The position numbers were made by a program, and so were the translations under genes. A model generated the notes under the pieces. It made no database searches. It saw nothing but the letters and a program-made list of their open reading frames with translations, and was not told the origin of the DNA. A stretch of DNA of 16,510 bases from Spirochaetae bacterium HGW-Spirochaetae-7 (GTDB lineage Bacteria > Spirochaetota > Spirochaetia > Treponematales > UBA12059), in the NCBI GenBank assembly GCA_002839245.1, contig PGXR01000033.1, positions 1-16,510 of the forward strand, read 5' to 3'. This document shows, in pieces, positions 1-6,893 of the stretch; position 1 is the first letter of the stretch; every line of letters begins with the position of its first letter.

Positions 1-846
1 GGTCTCGGCGATGCTGGTGGAGACTATGACGCGCCGGGGAGCGCCGGCGGGCGGGGAGACTATGGCTCGCTGCTCGCGCAACGGCATCGAGCCGTGGAGG
101 GCGAGTATCTCCACCGGCCCCGCGTCGGACAAGCCGTGGTCAAGCATGGCCCTGAGGCTCATGGCCGTCGCGCCCATCTCGCGCAGCCCGGGAACGAAGG
201 CAAGGATGTCGCCGGCGGTCGCGCCGAGCGCCGTGGCGATAGCCCTGGCCAGGGCCAGCTCCTGACGCTCGCCAGCTTGCGGCGGGGAATACGACAGGTC
301 TATCGGGAACAGGCGCCCGGGCACCGCGATCGTCGGGCATTCCAGGAACGTGGACAGCGCCGCGGTATCCATGGTCGCCGACATCACGAGTATCGACAGG
401 TCTCCGCGCGCTTCCCGCGCCTCCGCGGCGAAGGCGAGGCCGAGGTCCGCCAGGGCCGACCGTTCGTGAAACTCGTCGAAGGCGACCAGGTGGACGCCGG
501 TCAGCAGGGGATCGTCCTGCACGATCCTTATGAACACAGCCTCCGTCACGAATTCGACCACCGTGCGCGGCCCGGTCCTGGAATCGCCGCGGACGCGGTA
601 ACCGACGGTTCCGCCCGGCTCCTCGCCCAGGAGCTCGGCGACCCTTGCCGCCGCGGAGACAGCGGCCAGCCGCCTCGGCTCCAGGATGATCGCCTTGCCC
701 GGCAGTTCCCTGCGCTCCGCCAGGTACGCCGGGACGGCGCTCGTCTTGCCGGCCCCCGTCTCCGCCGACAGTACGAGCGAACCGCAGCGCAGGGCGTCCG
801 CAATCTCGGGGAGGAACGGGAAGATCGGCAAGTCGTCGAGGCGCAT
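1..846 (-). CDS. hrpB: HrpB-type ATP-dependent DEAH-box RNA helicase, N-terminal part (runs off the window)
   Basis: The reading frame is open from an ATG at 846 to the window edge and gives 282 residues of the helicase core. Visible motifs are motif I AETGAGKT (residues 28-35), motif Ia LEPRRLAA (56-63), motif II DEFH (124-127, the HrpB form of DEAH), motif III SAT (156-158), and the start of motif VI, STSIAET, at the edge. The family uses ATP to remodel RNA in the cytoplasm; the substrate of bacterial HrpB is poorly known. Full-length HrpB is about 800 residues, so roughly the last two thirds lie outside. No Shine-Dalgarno sequence precedes the ATG; a -10-like CACAAT sits exactly 6 nt upstream. 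It diverges from the gene at 920. Family assignment is firm; the symbol rests on DEFH and overall similarity. Confidence 0.87.
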   Translation of the reverse strand, partial: MRLDDLPIFPFLPEIADALRCGSLVLSAETGAGKTSAVPAYLAERRELPGKAIILEPRRLAAVSAAARVAELLGEEPGGTVGYRVRGDSRTGPRTVVEFVTEAVFIRIVQDDPLLTGVHLVAFDEFHERSALADLGLAFAAEAREARGDLSILVMSATMDTAALSTFLECPTIAVPGRLFPIDLSYSPPQAGERQELALARAIATALGATAGDILAFVPGLREMGATAMSLRAMLDHGLSDAGPVEILALHGSMPLREQRAIVSPPAGAPRRVIVSTSIAET

Positions 847-852
847 GGCGTC

Positions 853-882
853 ATTGTGCCCGAAGCGGAGGCCCAGGCGCAA
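853..882 (-). promoter_or_regulatory. Possible leaderless promoter of the HrpB-like gene
   Basis: On the minus strand TTGCGC (882-877) is followed after 18 bp by CACAAT (858-853), which ends 6 nt before the ATG at 846. CACAAT matches four of six -10 consensus bases; the -35 match is weak. The call rests mainly on its agreement with the much clearer promoters at 885, 11560 and 13004. Confidence 0.35.
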
Positions 883-884
883 GA

Positions 885-913
885 ATGACGGGACGCCCGT
901 TGCCGTGTATACT
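885..913 (+). promoter_or_regulatory. Sigma70-type promoter giving a predicted leaderless mRNA
   Basis: ATGACG (885-890), 17 bp spacer, TATACT (908-913). The start codon of the next gene begins at 920, exactly 6 nt after the -10, where transcription itself should start. No Shine-Dalgarno sequence is present. Its -35 lies next to the -35 of the divergent helicase promoter. Confidence 0.65.
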
Positions 914-919
914 GGATGC

Positions 920-1654
920 ATGTCAACGGATGCCGTGGCCTATGCTCCTTCATTTCCGGTAGCCGAGTCGCCCGGCATCGGCCTCTACGCCGAACGCGGC
1001 CTCCATGCCGCCCTCAAGGCCGCCTACGGAGCGCGCCCGGGAGCCAGGGTGGAAGCGGCGGTCGCCGGCAAGGTCGTCGACGTGGTCCTGCCCGACGAAC
1101 TCGTCGAAGTGCAGACACGCAACCTGGGCGCCATCGCCGAAAAAGTCCTGCACCTGGCCTGCGTGATGCCCGTGCGCATCGTCCACCCCATCGTCGTGGA
1201 GACCATAGTCGAGCGGCTCGACCCCGGCGACCTTTCGCTCGTCTCCTCGAGGCGCGCCAGGACGAGGCGTGACTTCTTCAGCCTCTTTGACGAACTCGTC
1301 CGCGCCTCCATCGTCATCGCCTCCCCGAACGTACGTTTCGACGTATTGCTCGTGCGCGTCAGGGAACTCCGCGTCCGCGACGGCTCGGGCTCCTGGCGCA
1401 GGCATGGCGACAGGGTCCTGTCGCGCGACCTGCTCGAGATAGTTTCGACGACGAGCCTCGACACCCGCGCCGACTGGCTCGCGCTCATCCCTGCCGCACT
1501 GCCCGAACCCTATGACTCGGGCATGCTCGGGGCCGCGCTCGGAATTCCCGCGCCGAGAGCGCGCAAGCTGCTGTACGCGTATGCGCGGGCGGGCCTGCTC
1601 GTTCAGGCGGGCAAGACGGGAAACAGGAAACAGTACAGGGGGGCCGGCTCATGA
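920..1654 (+). CDS. Uncharacterised protein with PD-(D/E)XK-like N-terminal half and C-terminal winged helix (DUF8091-like)
   Basis: 244 residues. ATG 920 is chosen over upstream in-frame codons because of the promoter 6 nt before it. The layout resembles a widespread family that I recall as DUF8091; the name is from memory. The N-terminal half has E45, D54 and E63-x-Q65 (VDVVLPDELVEVQT), spaced like a PD-(D/E)XK nuclease core of the ExQ variant. Other family-like blocks are RIVHPI (86-91), a basic SRRARTRR segment (110-117), a block RVRDGSGSWRRHG (151-163), and a C-terminal winged-helix-like region (about 200-240) with GNRKQY near its end. It overlaps the next gene by 4 bp (ATGA), so the two are probably translated together. 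A nuclease or DNA-binding role is inference; no function is established. Confidence 0.72.
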   Translation: MSTDAVAYAPSFPVAESPGIGLYAERGLHAALKAAYGARPGARVEAAVAGKVVDVVLPDELVEVQTRNLGAIAEKVLHLACVMPVRIVHPIVVETIVERLDPGDLSLVSSRRARTRRDFFSLFDELVRASIVIASPNVRFDVLLVRVRELRVRDGSGSWRRHGDRVLSRDLLEIVSTTSLDTRADWLALIPAALPEPYDSGMLGAALGIPAPRARKLLYAYARAGLLVQAGKTGNRKQYRGAGS

Positions 1655-2883
1655 GGATGCTTTTCGACATACACTGCCACACGATGTCGCTCGCGAGGCC
1701 GGCCATCGGGCGCTTCGTCGACGCGTTCATGCAGGGCGGCCTGGAATCCATATACTCGCAGGTCGCCGCGCCGGGATACCTCCTGCCTTCCCTGGCGCTC
1801 AAGGGCGGCGAACCGATACGCAACCTGCTGGCTGCCGTCGAAAACGACCCGGCCGACCTCATAGCCCTCCTCGAAGACGATCTTTCAGGCGCTTTCACGG
1901 CCGAACATGTGCCTCGAAAAGGCATCCTGGGCATGTCCGGCATCTCGTTCCTGGACGACGATTGGGACACGTGGCTCATATGCCCGCTGATGATGGATTT
2001 CGGCGCGAGGGCGACCGGGGGTCCCTCGTACTATTCCGCTCCGCCGCGCAAGTCTATCGAAGAGGCCGTCCGCGAGACCCTTGCAGGCATCCGCGGCTAC
2101 CGCCGCATGCGTCCGGACGGGCGCATCGTCGTCAGGCCATTCCTGGGCATCGACCCCGGCGCACGCGGAGCCGCCGAGACGGAGCGGCTGCTGACCCGCT
2201 ATTTTACCGGTTATGCGAGGCGGTCCGCTTCGCAGCTTTCGGCTTTCAAGGCCGCCGGCCGCTGGCGCGGCGACCCCGAGCGTCCCCAGCGGGGATCGTT
2301 CGCCGGGATAAAGCTGTATCCCCCTCTCGGTTTCGATCCGTGGCCCGAGGGCAGGGCCGAACTCGACGCCACCAAGCTGCTGTACCGATTCTGCCAGAAG
2401 CGGCGGATTCCGCTGGTCGTCCATTGCGACGACCAGGGCTACCGCACGATACCGTTCCAGGAGTCGGCCCGGTTTACCGAGCCTTCACGGTGGGGCACCA
2501 TCCTCAAGGCCTTTCCCGACCTCGTCGTGGATTTCGCCCATTTCGGGGAGCGTTACCTGGCGCACGGCAAGGCGCGCGACGAGTGGACCGATACCATCAT
2601 CTCCCTCATGCGCCGCTATCCGGGCGTCCACGCCGACGTCGCCTTCAACGGCAGCGATCCCGCCTACTGGAAGCGGCTCCAGCACCTCCTGGGCAACCTC
2701 GACGGTCCCACGGCGGACACGGTGCGCGAACGCCTCCTCTTCGGTACGGATTTCGTCATAAGCCTCATGAAAGCCAGGTCCTACCTCGACTACGTGCTCG
2801 ATTTCGCCGAAAGCCCCCTGGAACCCGGCCTCAAGCGCGCGATGATCAGCGAAAATCCCGCCAGGTTCCTGTTCGGGGGCTAG
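1651..2883 (+). CDS. Amidohydrolase-2 family metal-dependent hydrolase (TIM barrel)
   Basis: 410 residues, starting within the stop region of the upstream gene (ATGA overlap). Metal-binding signatures of the amidohydrolase superfamily are visible in order: HCH near residue 9, the strand GIKLYPPLGFDP in the middle, VVHCDD, DFAHFG, and FGTDF with the late Asp, followed by the usual C-terminal ENPARFLFG. These match the PF04909 type (decarboxylases, lactonases and similar hydrolases). It should be a soluble cytoplasmic enzyme using one or two divalent metals; the substrate cannot be read from the sequence. Coupling to a nuclease-like/winged-helix protein is unusual and does not point to a known pathway. 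It lacks its own promoter and probably depends on the one at 885. Confidence 0.82.
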   Translation: MRMLFDIHCHTMSLARPAIGRFVDAFMQGGLESIYSQVAAPGYLLPSLALKGGEPIRNLLAAVENDPADLIALLEDDLSGAFTAEHVPRKGILGMSGISFLDDDWDTWLICPLMMDFGARATGGPSYYSAPPRKSIEEAVRETLAGIRGYRRMRPDGRIVVRPFLGIDPGARGAAETERLLTRYFTGYARRSASQLSAFKAAGRWRGDPERPQRGSFAGIKLYPPLGFDPWPEGRAELDATKLLYRFCQKRRIPLVVHCDDQGYRTIPFQESARFTEPSRWGTILKAFPDLVVDFAHFGERYLAHGKARDEWTDTIISLMRRYPGVHADVAFNGSDPAYWKRLQHLLGNLDGPTADTVRERLLFGTDFVISLMKARSYLDYVLDFAESPLEPGLKRAMISENPARFLFGG

Positions 2884-3008
2884 AGGTAGAAGGTCGCGCC
2901 GGCCACGACTACCCAGCGGGATATCTCCTTGCGGTTCCAAGGGGCGGTGTCGCCAGGCACCGAGACGCAAGCTTCGATGAACCATACAGCACTACAAGGC
3001 CGGACCAT
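2880..3008 (-). other. Possible gene remnant, minus strand, unrecognised
   Basis: A minus-strand frame is open from about 3083 to a TAG at 2880-2882. Its last 30 or so codons use the GC-rich third positions typical here, including PGDTAPWNRKEISRW and RWVVVAGATFYL before the stop. The first ATG in the frame is at 3008 and has no good ribosome binding site. The stop overlaps the amidohydrolase stop tail to tail through a CTAG. I do not recognise the family. It may be the C-terminal end of a decayed gene next to the DUF4256 remnant, or chance. Confidence 0.25.
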
Positions 3009-3082
3009 GTTCCTAGGCTGGAATTGCCGCAATGGCACGCAATGCCCTTCGGGAGCTGTCGACCGGCATCTGGCCTGGCGGA

Positions 3083-3238
3083 CTAGATCCTCAGGGTTCC
3101 GCGGAATCCCCGGGCGGCGTAGTACGAGGACGCGCCGTTGTGAAAAACGAAGACAGCGCCGTAGCGACGCTAGCAGAAGAGGGCGCCTCCAAGCTTCCTG
3201 ATGCCCCGCGGGGTCATCACCCAGCTTGAAGTTTTCAT
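3083..3238 (-). pseudogene. Remnant of a DUF4256-family gene (C-terminal end only)
   Basis: Reading minus from 3238 gives KTSSWVMTPRGIRKLGGALF, then C and an in-frame TAG, then RRYGAVFVFHNG, SSYYAARGFRGTLRI and a stop. This matches, from memory, the C-terminus of DUF4256 proteins (about 180-200 residues), including the terminal SYYAARGFRG signature. Everything N-terminal is missing: the frame upstream closes at a TGA right after the DUF1801 gene. The internal stop sits where family members have an acidic residue before RRYG. It follows the DUF1801/YdeI gene by 38 bp and may once have been co-transcribed with it. Confidence 0.65.
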
Positions 3239-3276
3239 GTCAAAACTCCCGCGCGCTGCGTCATGTTCCGGCACGC

Positions 3277-3855
3277 TTAATCATCCAGCCCCAATCCAGC
3301 TAGAATTTTCGGGATGTATTTGTCAACCCTTGACTCTCTCGTCTTTGATTGCTTGGGCTGGGAGAAATGAAAGACGTATGCCCTTTGCCGTCCCGGAGAC
3401 AGCGACTTGAATGCTGAGCACAACGCGGGGTGCTCGTCAAACCTGGCTTGAAGTTCCGCAGGTACGGCAAAATCAGATGTTTTTTTCATCTCCACCTTCA
3501 AGCCCGATCTTTCAACCTCGGTTGCTTCGAGTATGTAGGCTTTCAGGGTCTCGGCCATTTTGTCTATTTCCTCGACATGGGTGAACCGGATCTGGCGTCC
3601 CGCCTGGACATTCTCGGTTTGCTGGATCAGCAGGCCCTTCTCGTCTCTAAGCAACGCACCCTTGATGAACAGGACTGCGCAGTATTCCTTGAAACCATGC
3701 ATCAGCACGACGTTTTTCCCGTCGAGCGTGTAGCATGGCTGACCCCACTTGAGTTCTTCGGTGAGATGGCATTCAAGAATGACCTGTCTCAGCTTCTTGA
3801 ATTCCGCCTGCCACCTTCCTTCATTTCTCAGGAATTCATCGACGTCATGGTTCAT
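3277..3855 (-). CDS. YdeI/OmdA-family protein with DUF1801 domain
   Basis: 192 residues, nearly the usual family length. The DUF1801 part covers about residues 15-110, with ELKWGQPCYTLDGKNV (34-49) and FKEYCAVLFIKGALL (55-69). The C-terminal YdeI/OmdA segment (about 130-190) has FKSLSPGRQRAYV and a TRESRVDKYIPKI helix. Bacterial members are small soluble proteins, some linked to bacteriocin protection or iron/heme handling; the biochemical role is unclear. The ATG at 3855 follows AGAGGA with 7 nt spacing. An AT-rich promoter precedes it, so it need not be co-transcribed with the aminotransferase 120 bp upstream. Confidence 0.85.
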   Translation of the reverse strand: MNHDVDEFLRNEGRWQAEFKKLRQVILECHLTEELKWGQPCYTLDGKNVVLMHGFKEYCAVLFIKGALLRDEKGLLIQQTENVQAGRQIRFTHVEEIDKMAETLKAYILEATEVERSGLKVEMKKTSDFAVPAELQARFDEHPALCSAFKSLSPGRQRAYVFHFSQPKQSKTRESRVDKYIPKILAGLGLDD

Positions 3856-3875
3856 ATGCTGTTCCTCTGGAATAT

Positions 3876-3904
3876 AATATCTTGATTTTTTCTTGCATGA
3901 TCAA
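3876..3904 (-). promoter_or_regulatory. Likely promoter of the YdeI/DUF1801 gene
   Basis: On the minus strand TTGATC (3904-3899), 17 bp, GATATT (3881-3876); an alternative -10 is TATTAT (3879-3874). The stretch is AT-rich compared with both neighbours and lies about 20 bp upstream of the start codon, leaving room for a leader with the AGAGGA ribosome binding site. Confidence 0.45.
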
Positions 3905-3975
3905 ATGGTTGGGAATTTCTTTTGCGCCTTTCGCATTGGTCTTTCCGGATCCCGCGTGGCGCGCACGGAGCGTCA

Positions 3976-5109
3976 CTACTGCCCCAGCCATTCCTCCAGC
4001 CTGGAAAGCGCTTCGGGCATGTTCTTCCTTCCAAAGCCGATCCTGAAATACGAGCTGTCGTAGTCGTAGTATTTTCCCGGCAGGAGCAGTACCCCCGTCT
4101 CGGCGACCAGGCGCTCGGCCAGCGTCTCTGAATCGGAACCGTCGGACAGGTGCGGGAATGCCACGGACCCGGCTACCGGGGGCGTCCACCGGGCAAAGCC
4201 GGAACGTCGCTCGAAAAATCCTTCGAGCAACGCAAGGTTCCGGGCTACGATTCCGCGGTTCCTGGCCGCGATAGCCTCGAGGTTTCGTACCGCTATCTCC
4301 GCAATCAGCTCGCTCGGCGCGGAAGCGCATATAGAGTTGTAATCCTTGATGACGGCAACAGCGTCCAGGATGTCCGCCCGCTTCGACGCGAGCCAGCCTA
4401 TCCTGAGGCCGGCGAGACCCGAGTGCTTGCTGAGCACATCCAGCGCTACTCCGTTCTCGTACGCCTCGCAGACCGAAGGCAACCGTGCCTCCTGGTCGCG
4501 TTCAAGCCGGCGGTAGACCTCGTCAACGAAGAGGACCGCGCCGGCCCTGCGGGCATGTGCGACGATGGCTTCGAACTCGTCCCTGGTCGGCAGGGCGCCG
4601 GTGGGATTGTGCGGCGCGTTGAGGATGATAAGCTTCGTCCCCCCGCTTCCGGCCAGGCCCGGCAGTTCGTCCGGGTCGAGGAACCACCGCGGCTTGCCGC
4701 CCTGTCCGGCGGTCTCCCTGAAATGCCACGGCACGAGCTCGCAGCCGAGCGAGCGGGGTATCTCGGACAGCGACTGGTAGCACGGCGCGTTGACAACGAC
4801 GCGGTCTCCTTTCTCCAGCAGCGCCATGCAGAGGTTGAGTATCGCCTCCTCGGCACCTGAGTGTACAAAGACTCCCTCCGGGGACAGCCCCGCGTAGTGC
4901 GCCGCGATCGCCGTCCTCAGCGACGGGGCGCCGCGAGTCTCGGTGTAGCCCAGGCGTAGCTCGAGCAACCTGTCGGTCGAGCCTTCTTCCATCGCGAGCA
5001 GCTCCCTTACGGGAATTGATTCACAATCTGACGAGCAGAGGAGGTACTTGGCGCTGAACTCGTGCTTGGCAAAGAATCGCTCGAGCGCGAAAGGTTTGAA
5101 GAAACTCAT
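3976..5109 (-). CDS. PLP-dependent class I/II aminotransferase-like enzyme (fold type I)
   Basis: 377 residues. Key fold-type-I sites are present: GYTETRGAPSLR (54-65), SGAEEA (84-89), NAPHNPTG (164-171) with the cofactor-contacting Asn, VDEVYR (195-200) with the Asp that pairs with the pyridine nitrogen, the Schiff-base lysine K228 in LSKHSGLAGLRIGW, and the substrate-carboxylate arginine R356 in YFRIGFG. The N-terminal LLCSSDCESIPVRELL is typical of a subgroup that includes capreomycidine-synthase-like enzymes, but the substrate cannot be assigned. Cytoplasmic. The ATG at 5109 follows AAGGAG at proper spacing. No obvious rho-independent terminator follows. Confidence 0.85.
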   Translation of the reverse strand: MSFFKPFALERFFAKHEFSAKYLLCSSDCESIPVRELLAMEEGSTDRLLELRLGYTETRGAPSLRTAIAAHYAGLSPEGVFVHSGAEEAILNLCMALLEKGDRVVVNAPCYQSLSEIPRSLGCELVPWHFRETAGQGGKPRWFLDPDELPGLAGSGGTKLIILNAPHNPTGALPTRDEFEAIVAHARRAGAVLFVDEVYRRLERDQEARLPSVCEAYENGVALDVLSKHSGLAGLRIGWLASKRADILDAVAVIKDYNSICASAPSELIAEIAVRNLEAIAARNRGIVARNLALLEGFFERRSGFARWTPPVAGSVAFPHLSDGSDSETLAERLVAETGVLLLPGKYYDYDSSYFRIGFGRKNMPEALSRLEEWLGQ

Positions 5110-5199
5110 GGGTACTCCTTGGATTGATGGATCTTTTGTTTGGCGGCTAGAATCAGCGTATCGAGCCGCTCGCTCGGGTTGAAGTCGTCACGGCAGCAT

Positions 5200-5542
5200 T
5201 CATCTGCTTTTTTCCCGCAGTATTTTAAGCAGGTATTCATATGTCGGTGGCGGCCCTGTATTTATCCGCCTGTCGTCGACGAATATCGCATCGGCCATTC
5301 CTCATTCTTCCATGGATTCGTCATTGTCCGTATCTACTTCGACATACTCATTCTTGCTTCCGAATTGCTGGACCGTCCGCACCCAGTTCCTTTGCGTCCT
5401 GCTCGGCCGCCTTGAGCAGTTCCTTCCCGATTCCTTTCTTCCTGTTGTCACCGGCTCCCTGCTTGTATCCATGTACCCAAATGCCTACCGCTGAATTGCT
5501 TGCGAAGATATAGCGGTGAACGCCTGGACGACAGGCAGTCAA
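5200..5542 (-). pseudogene. Broken GNAT-family acetyltransferase gene (YoaP-like tail)
   Basis: The minus strand first reads a GNAT acetyl-CoA-binding segment: IWVHGYKQGAGDNRKKGIGK, then ELLKAAEQDAKELGADG, where the pyrophosphate loop is R-K-K-G-I-G-K. That frame stops soon after, around 5348. A second frame continues with FGSKNEYVEVDTDNDESMEE and a stop. A third short frame, DAIFVDDRRINTGPPPTYEY and on to LLKILREKSR, ends at 5200 and looks like the C-terminus of a longer GNAT protein. The three pieces in three frames with good codon use suggest one gene broken by at least two frameshifts and also shortened. The exact subfamily is uncertain. Confidence 0.6.
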
Positions 5543-5644
5543 GGCAAACTACGTACGCGCGATGGTCTTGACTCGCGGATGACGCACTTGGCCGAAGTTA
5601 TTTTATACCCGATTCAATCGAAGCGCCAGCAATTCATGCAGGGC

Positions 5645-5686
5645 GGAAAATAAGAAGACCCGGCCGCCGATCGCACGGCAGCCGGG
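5645..5686 (-). terminator. Rho-independent terminator of the outer-membrane/DUF6326 operon
   Basis: On the minus strand CCCGGCTGCCG (5686-5676), a 6-nt loop, and CGGCGGCCGGG (5669-5659) form an 11-bp stem with one G-U pair, followed by TCTTCTTATTTT. It lies about 50 bp after the DUF6326 stop, as expected for the end of that operon. Confidence 0.8.
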
Positions 5687-5735
5687 CCGGAGCAAGTGTA
5701 AGCTTGACGATCAAGTCTCCAGATGCCAGTCGAAT

Positions 5736-6155
5736 TCAAGCGCCTTGCCTGGGCCAGCGAAGCGACTTTAAGAAGATGAAGACTACCAGGCCCAGTTCAA
5801 GCAGACCAAATAGATAGTAGTATGCCCAGCTCTCGCCCAGCAGGTTCCCGATGTTCACCATAAAGTAGATGGTGCTGGCTGCCAAATTGACAATACGGTC
5901 TATTCTTGCGGTCGCAAGAGCAGATACAAGTATCATCAGACTTGGGATGACCATCAGCAACCCAGCCAGGAATAGACCCAGCTGAGAAACATCGAATGGT
6001 CCCATTTTACCATCCATCATGCTGCTGATTCCTCCCGGCCGGCAAAGCCCGAAGTAGTCGCAATATACGTACAGAAACATCATGGCAATCCAGGTGGACA
6101 TGATGACCAGCTTGGTATCGACCTTGTGGTCGACCAGTATTGGCTTTTCTTTCAT
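5736..6155 (-). CDS. DUF6326-family small integral membrane protein
   Basis: 139 residues with four predicted membrane helices (about 14-36, 57-80, 84-105, 112-131). The first carries W-I-A-M-M-F-L-Y-V-Y-C-D-Y-F-G-L, characteristic of the DUF6326 group, and short charged ends sit on either side. It is an inner-membrane protein of unknown function. The ATG follows AAGGAG with 6 nt spacing. It begins 30 bp after the outer-membrane gene and shares its terminator, so the pair is an operon under the Fnr-type box. Family assignment is from memory of the pattern. Confidence 0.7.
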   Translation of the reverse strand: MKEKPILVDHKVDTKLVIMSTWIAMMFLYVYCDYFGLCRPGGISSMMDGKMGPFDVSQLGLFLAGLLMVIPSLMILVSALATARIDRIVNLAASTIYFMVNIGNLLGESWAYYYLFGLLELGLVVFIFLKSLRWPRQGA

Positions 6156-6185
6156 TTGAAGCTCCTTGCGGCAAGTTTCGATTTC

Positions 6186-6812
6186 CTAGAACCTGAAGCC
6201 GATGTTCAGGTGGGGTTCGAAAGGCTGATAGTTGGGCCAGTTATTTTCCTTCTGCTGGAACGCATCGGGGAAATTGGTATTGATCGGCCAGTAGTTCATG
6301 TAGATCGCCGGCTTGATAAAGAATCGGCCATGTAAAAAGTTTATCTGGTAGCCAAGCTGCGCCTGCAGGTACAGCTGGAATCCCGATTGGATACGCTGAT
6401 CGTCGCTCGTGTAAAAGTTTTGCATAAAAGGGACTGCATACAAGGACGCAAATAGTCCCTTCCAGACGAACCTCTGGTAGCCGACCCCCAGGCCGAAGCC
6501 CCTGACAAAACCGGGATACTCTTCATCAGGAGATCCAAAGCTTGGGTCCCACATGGGAATTCCAAGAGGCGCCGAGTATTTCCATGTTATGCCGTTCAGG
6601 AATATGGAATTTTTCTCGTCCAGCTGGTAGCCAAGGCATAGCTGGTAGAAATCCGGCGGATCGGGCAAGAGGTTGGCGATCATCCATAAAGAAGTCTCGA
6701 CCATGCATGGCATGCTGCCACTGTCCGGTTCTTCTGCGGCAAGGGAGAAGCTGCAAAAGAGCGAAAGAAAGAAAAGGAATCCTGCGGTCATTCGAAAATA
6801 CGGTCTATTCAC
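6186..6812 (-). CDS. Secreted, probable beta-barrel outer-membrane protein
   Basis: 208 residues. An N-terminal signal peptide is clear: basic start, hydrophobic core FLFFLSLFCSF, and a likely cleavage after SLA near residue 25. The mature part alternates polar and aromatic residues in short strands (GFGLGVGYQRF, SGFQLYLQAQLGYQINF, FIKPAIYMNYW), is rich in Tyr, Phe and Trp, and ends in Phe (LNIGFRF), the usual C-terminal signal for BAM-dependent barrels. Its size suits an 8-strand barrel. I recognise no named family. GGAGGT precedes the ATG by 9 nt. A Fnr-type box lies about 55 bp further upstream, and DUF6326 follows in the operon. Confidence 0.72.
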   Translation of the reverse strand: MNRPYFRMTAGFLFFLSLFCSFSLAAEEPDSGSMPCMVETSLWMIANLLPDPPDFYQLCLGYQLDEKNSIFLNGITWKYSAPLGIPMWDPSFGSPDEEYPGFVRGFGLGVGYQRFVWKGLFASLYAVPFMQNFYTSDDQRIQSGFQLYLQAQLGYQINFLHGRFFIKPAIYMNYWPINTNFPDAFQQKENNWPNYQPFEPHLNIGFRF

Positions 6813-6837
6813 AATCTACCTCCATTGTAGTATGGAG

Positions 6838-6879
6838 AGGGTAGCTGGAATCACCACGAATGACATTGATCCAAGTCAA
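6838..6879 (-). promoter_or_regulatory. Fnr-type operator and possible class II promoter
   Basis: TTGACTTGGATCAA (minus strand, 6879-6866) matches the Fnr consensus TTGAT-N4-ATCAA in nine of ten fixed positions. A weak -10, TACCCT (6843-6838), would place the transcript start near 6831, which puts the box centre at -41.5, the classic activator position. The start and the GGAGGT ribosome binding site of the outer-membrane gene follow. The site lies between the Crp/Fnr gene and this operon. Confidence 0.55.
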
Positions 6880-6893
6880 GAACGATAGGGAAT

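Noticed and set aside
94..888. Long plus-strand open frame over the helicase
   Set aside because: Arginine-rich shadow of the minus-strand helicase, which has intact motifs I to VI.
6824..6829. TACAAT as the -10 of the outer-membrane gene
   Set aside because: Transcription would then start inside or after the GGAGGT ribosome binding site; TACCCT at 6843-6838 leaves a usable leader.
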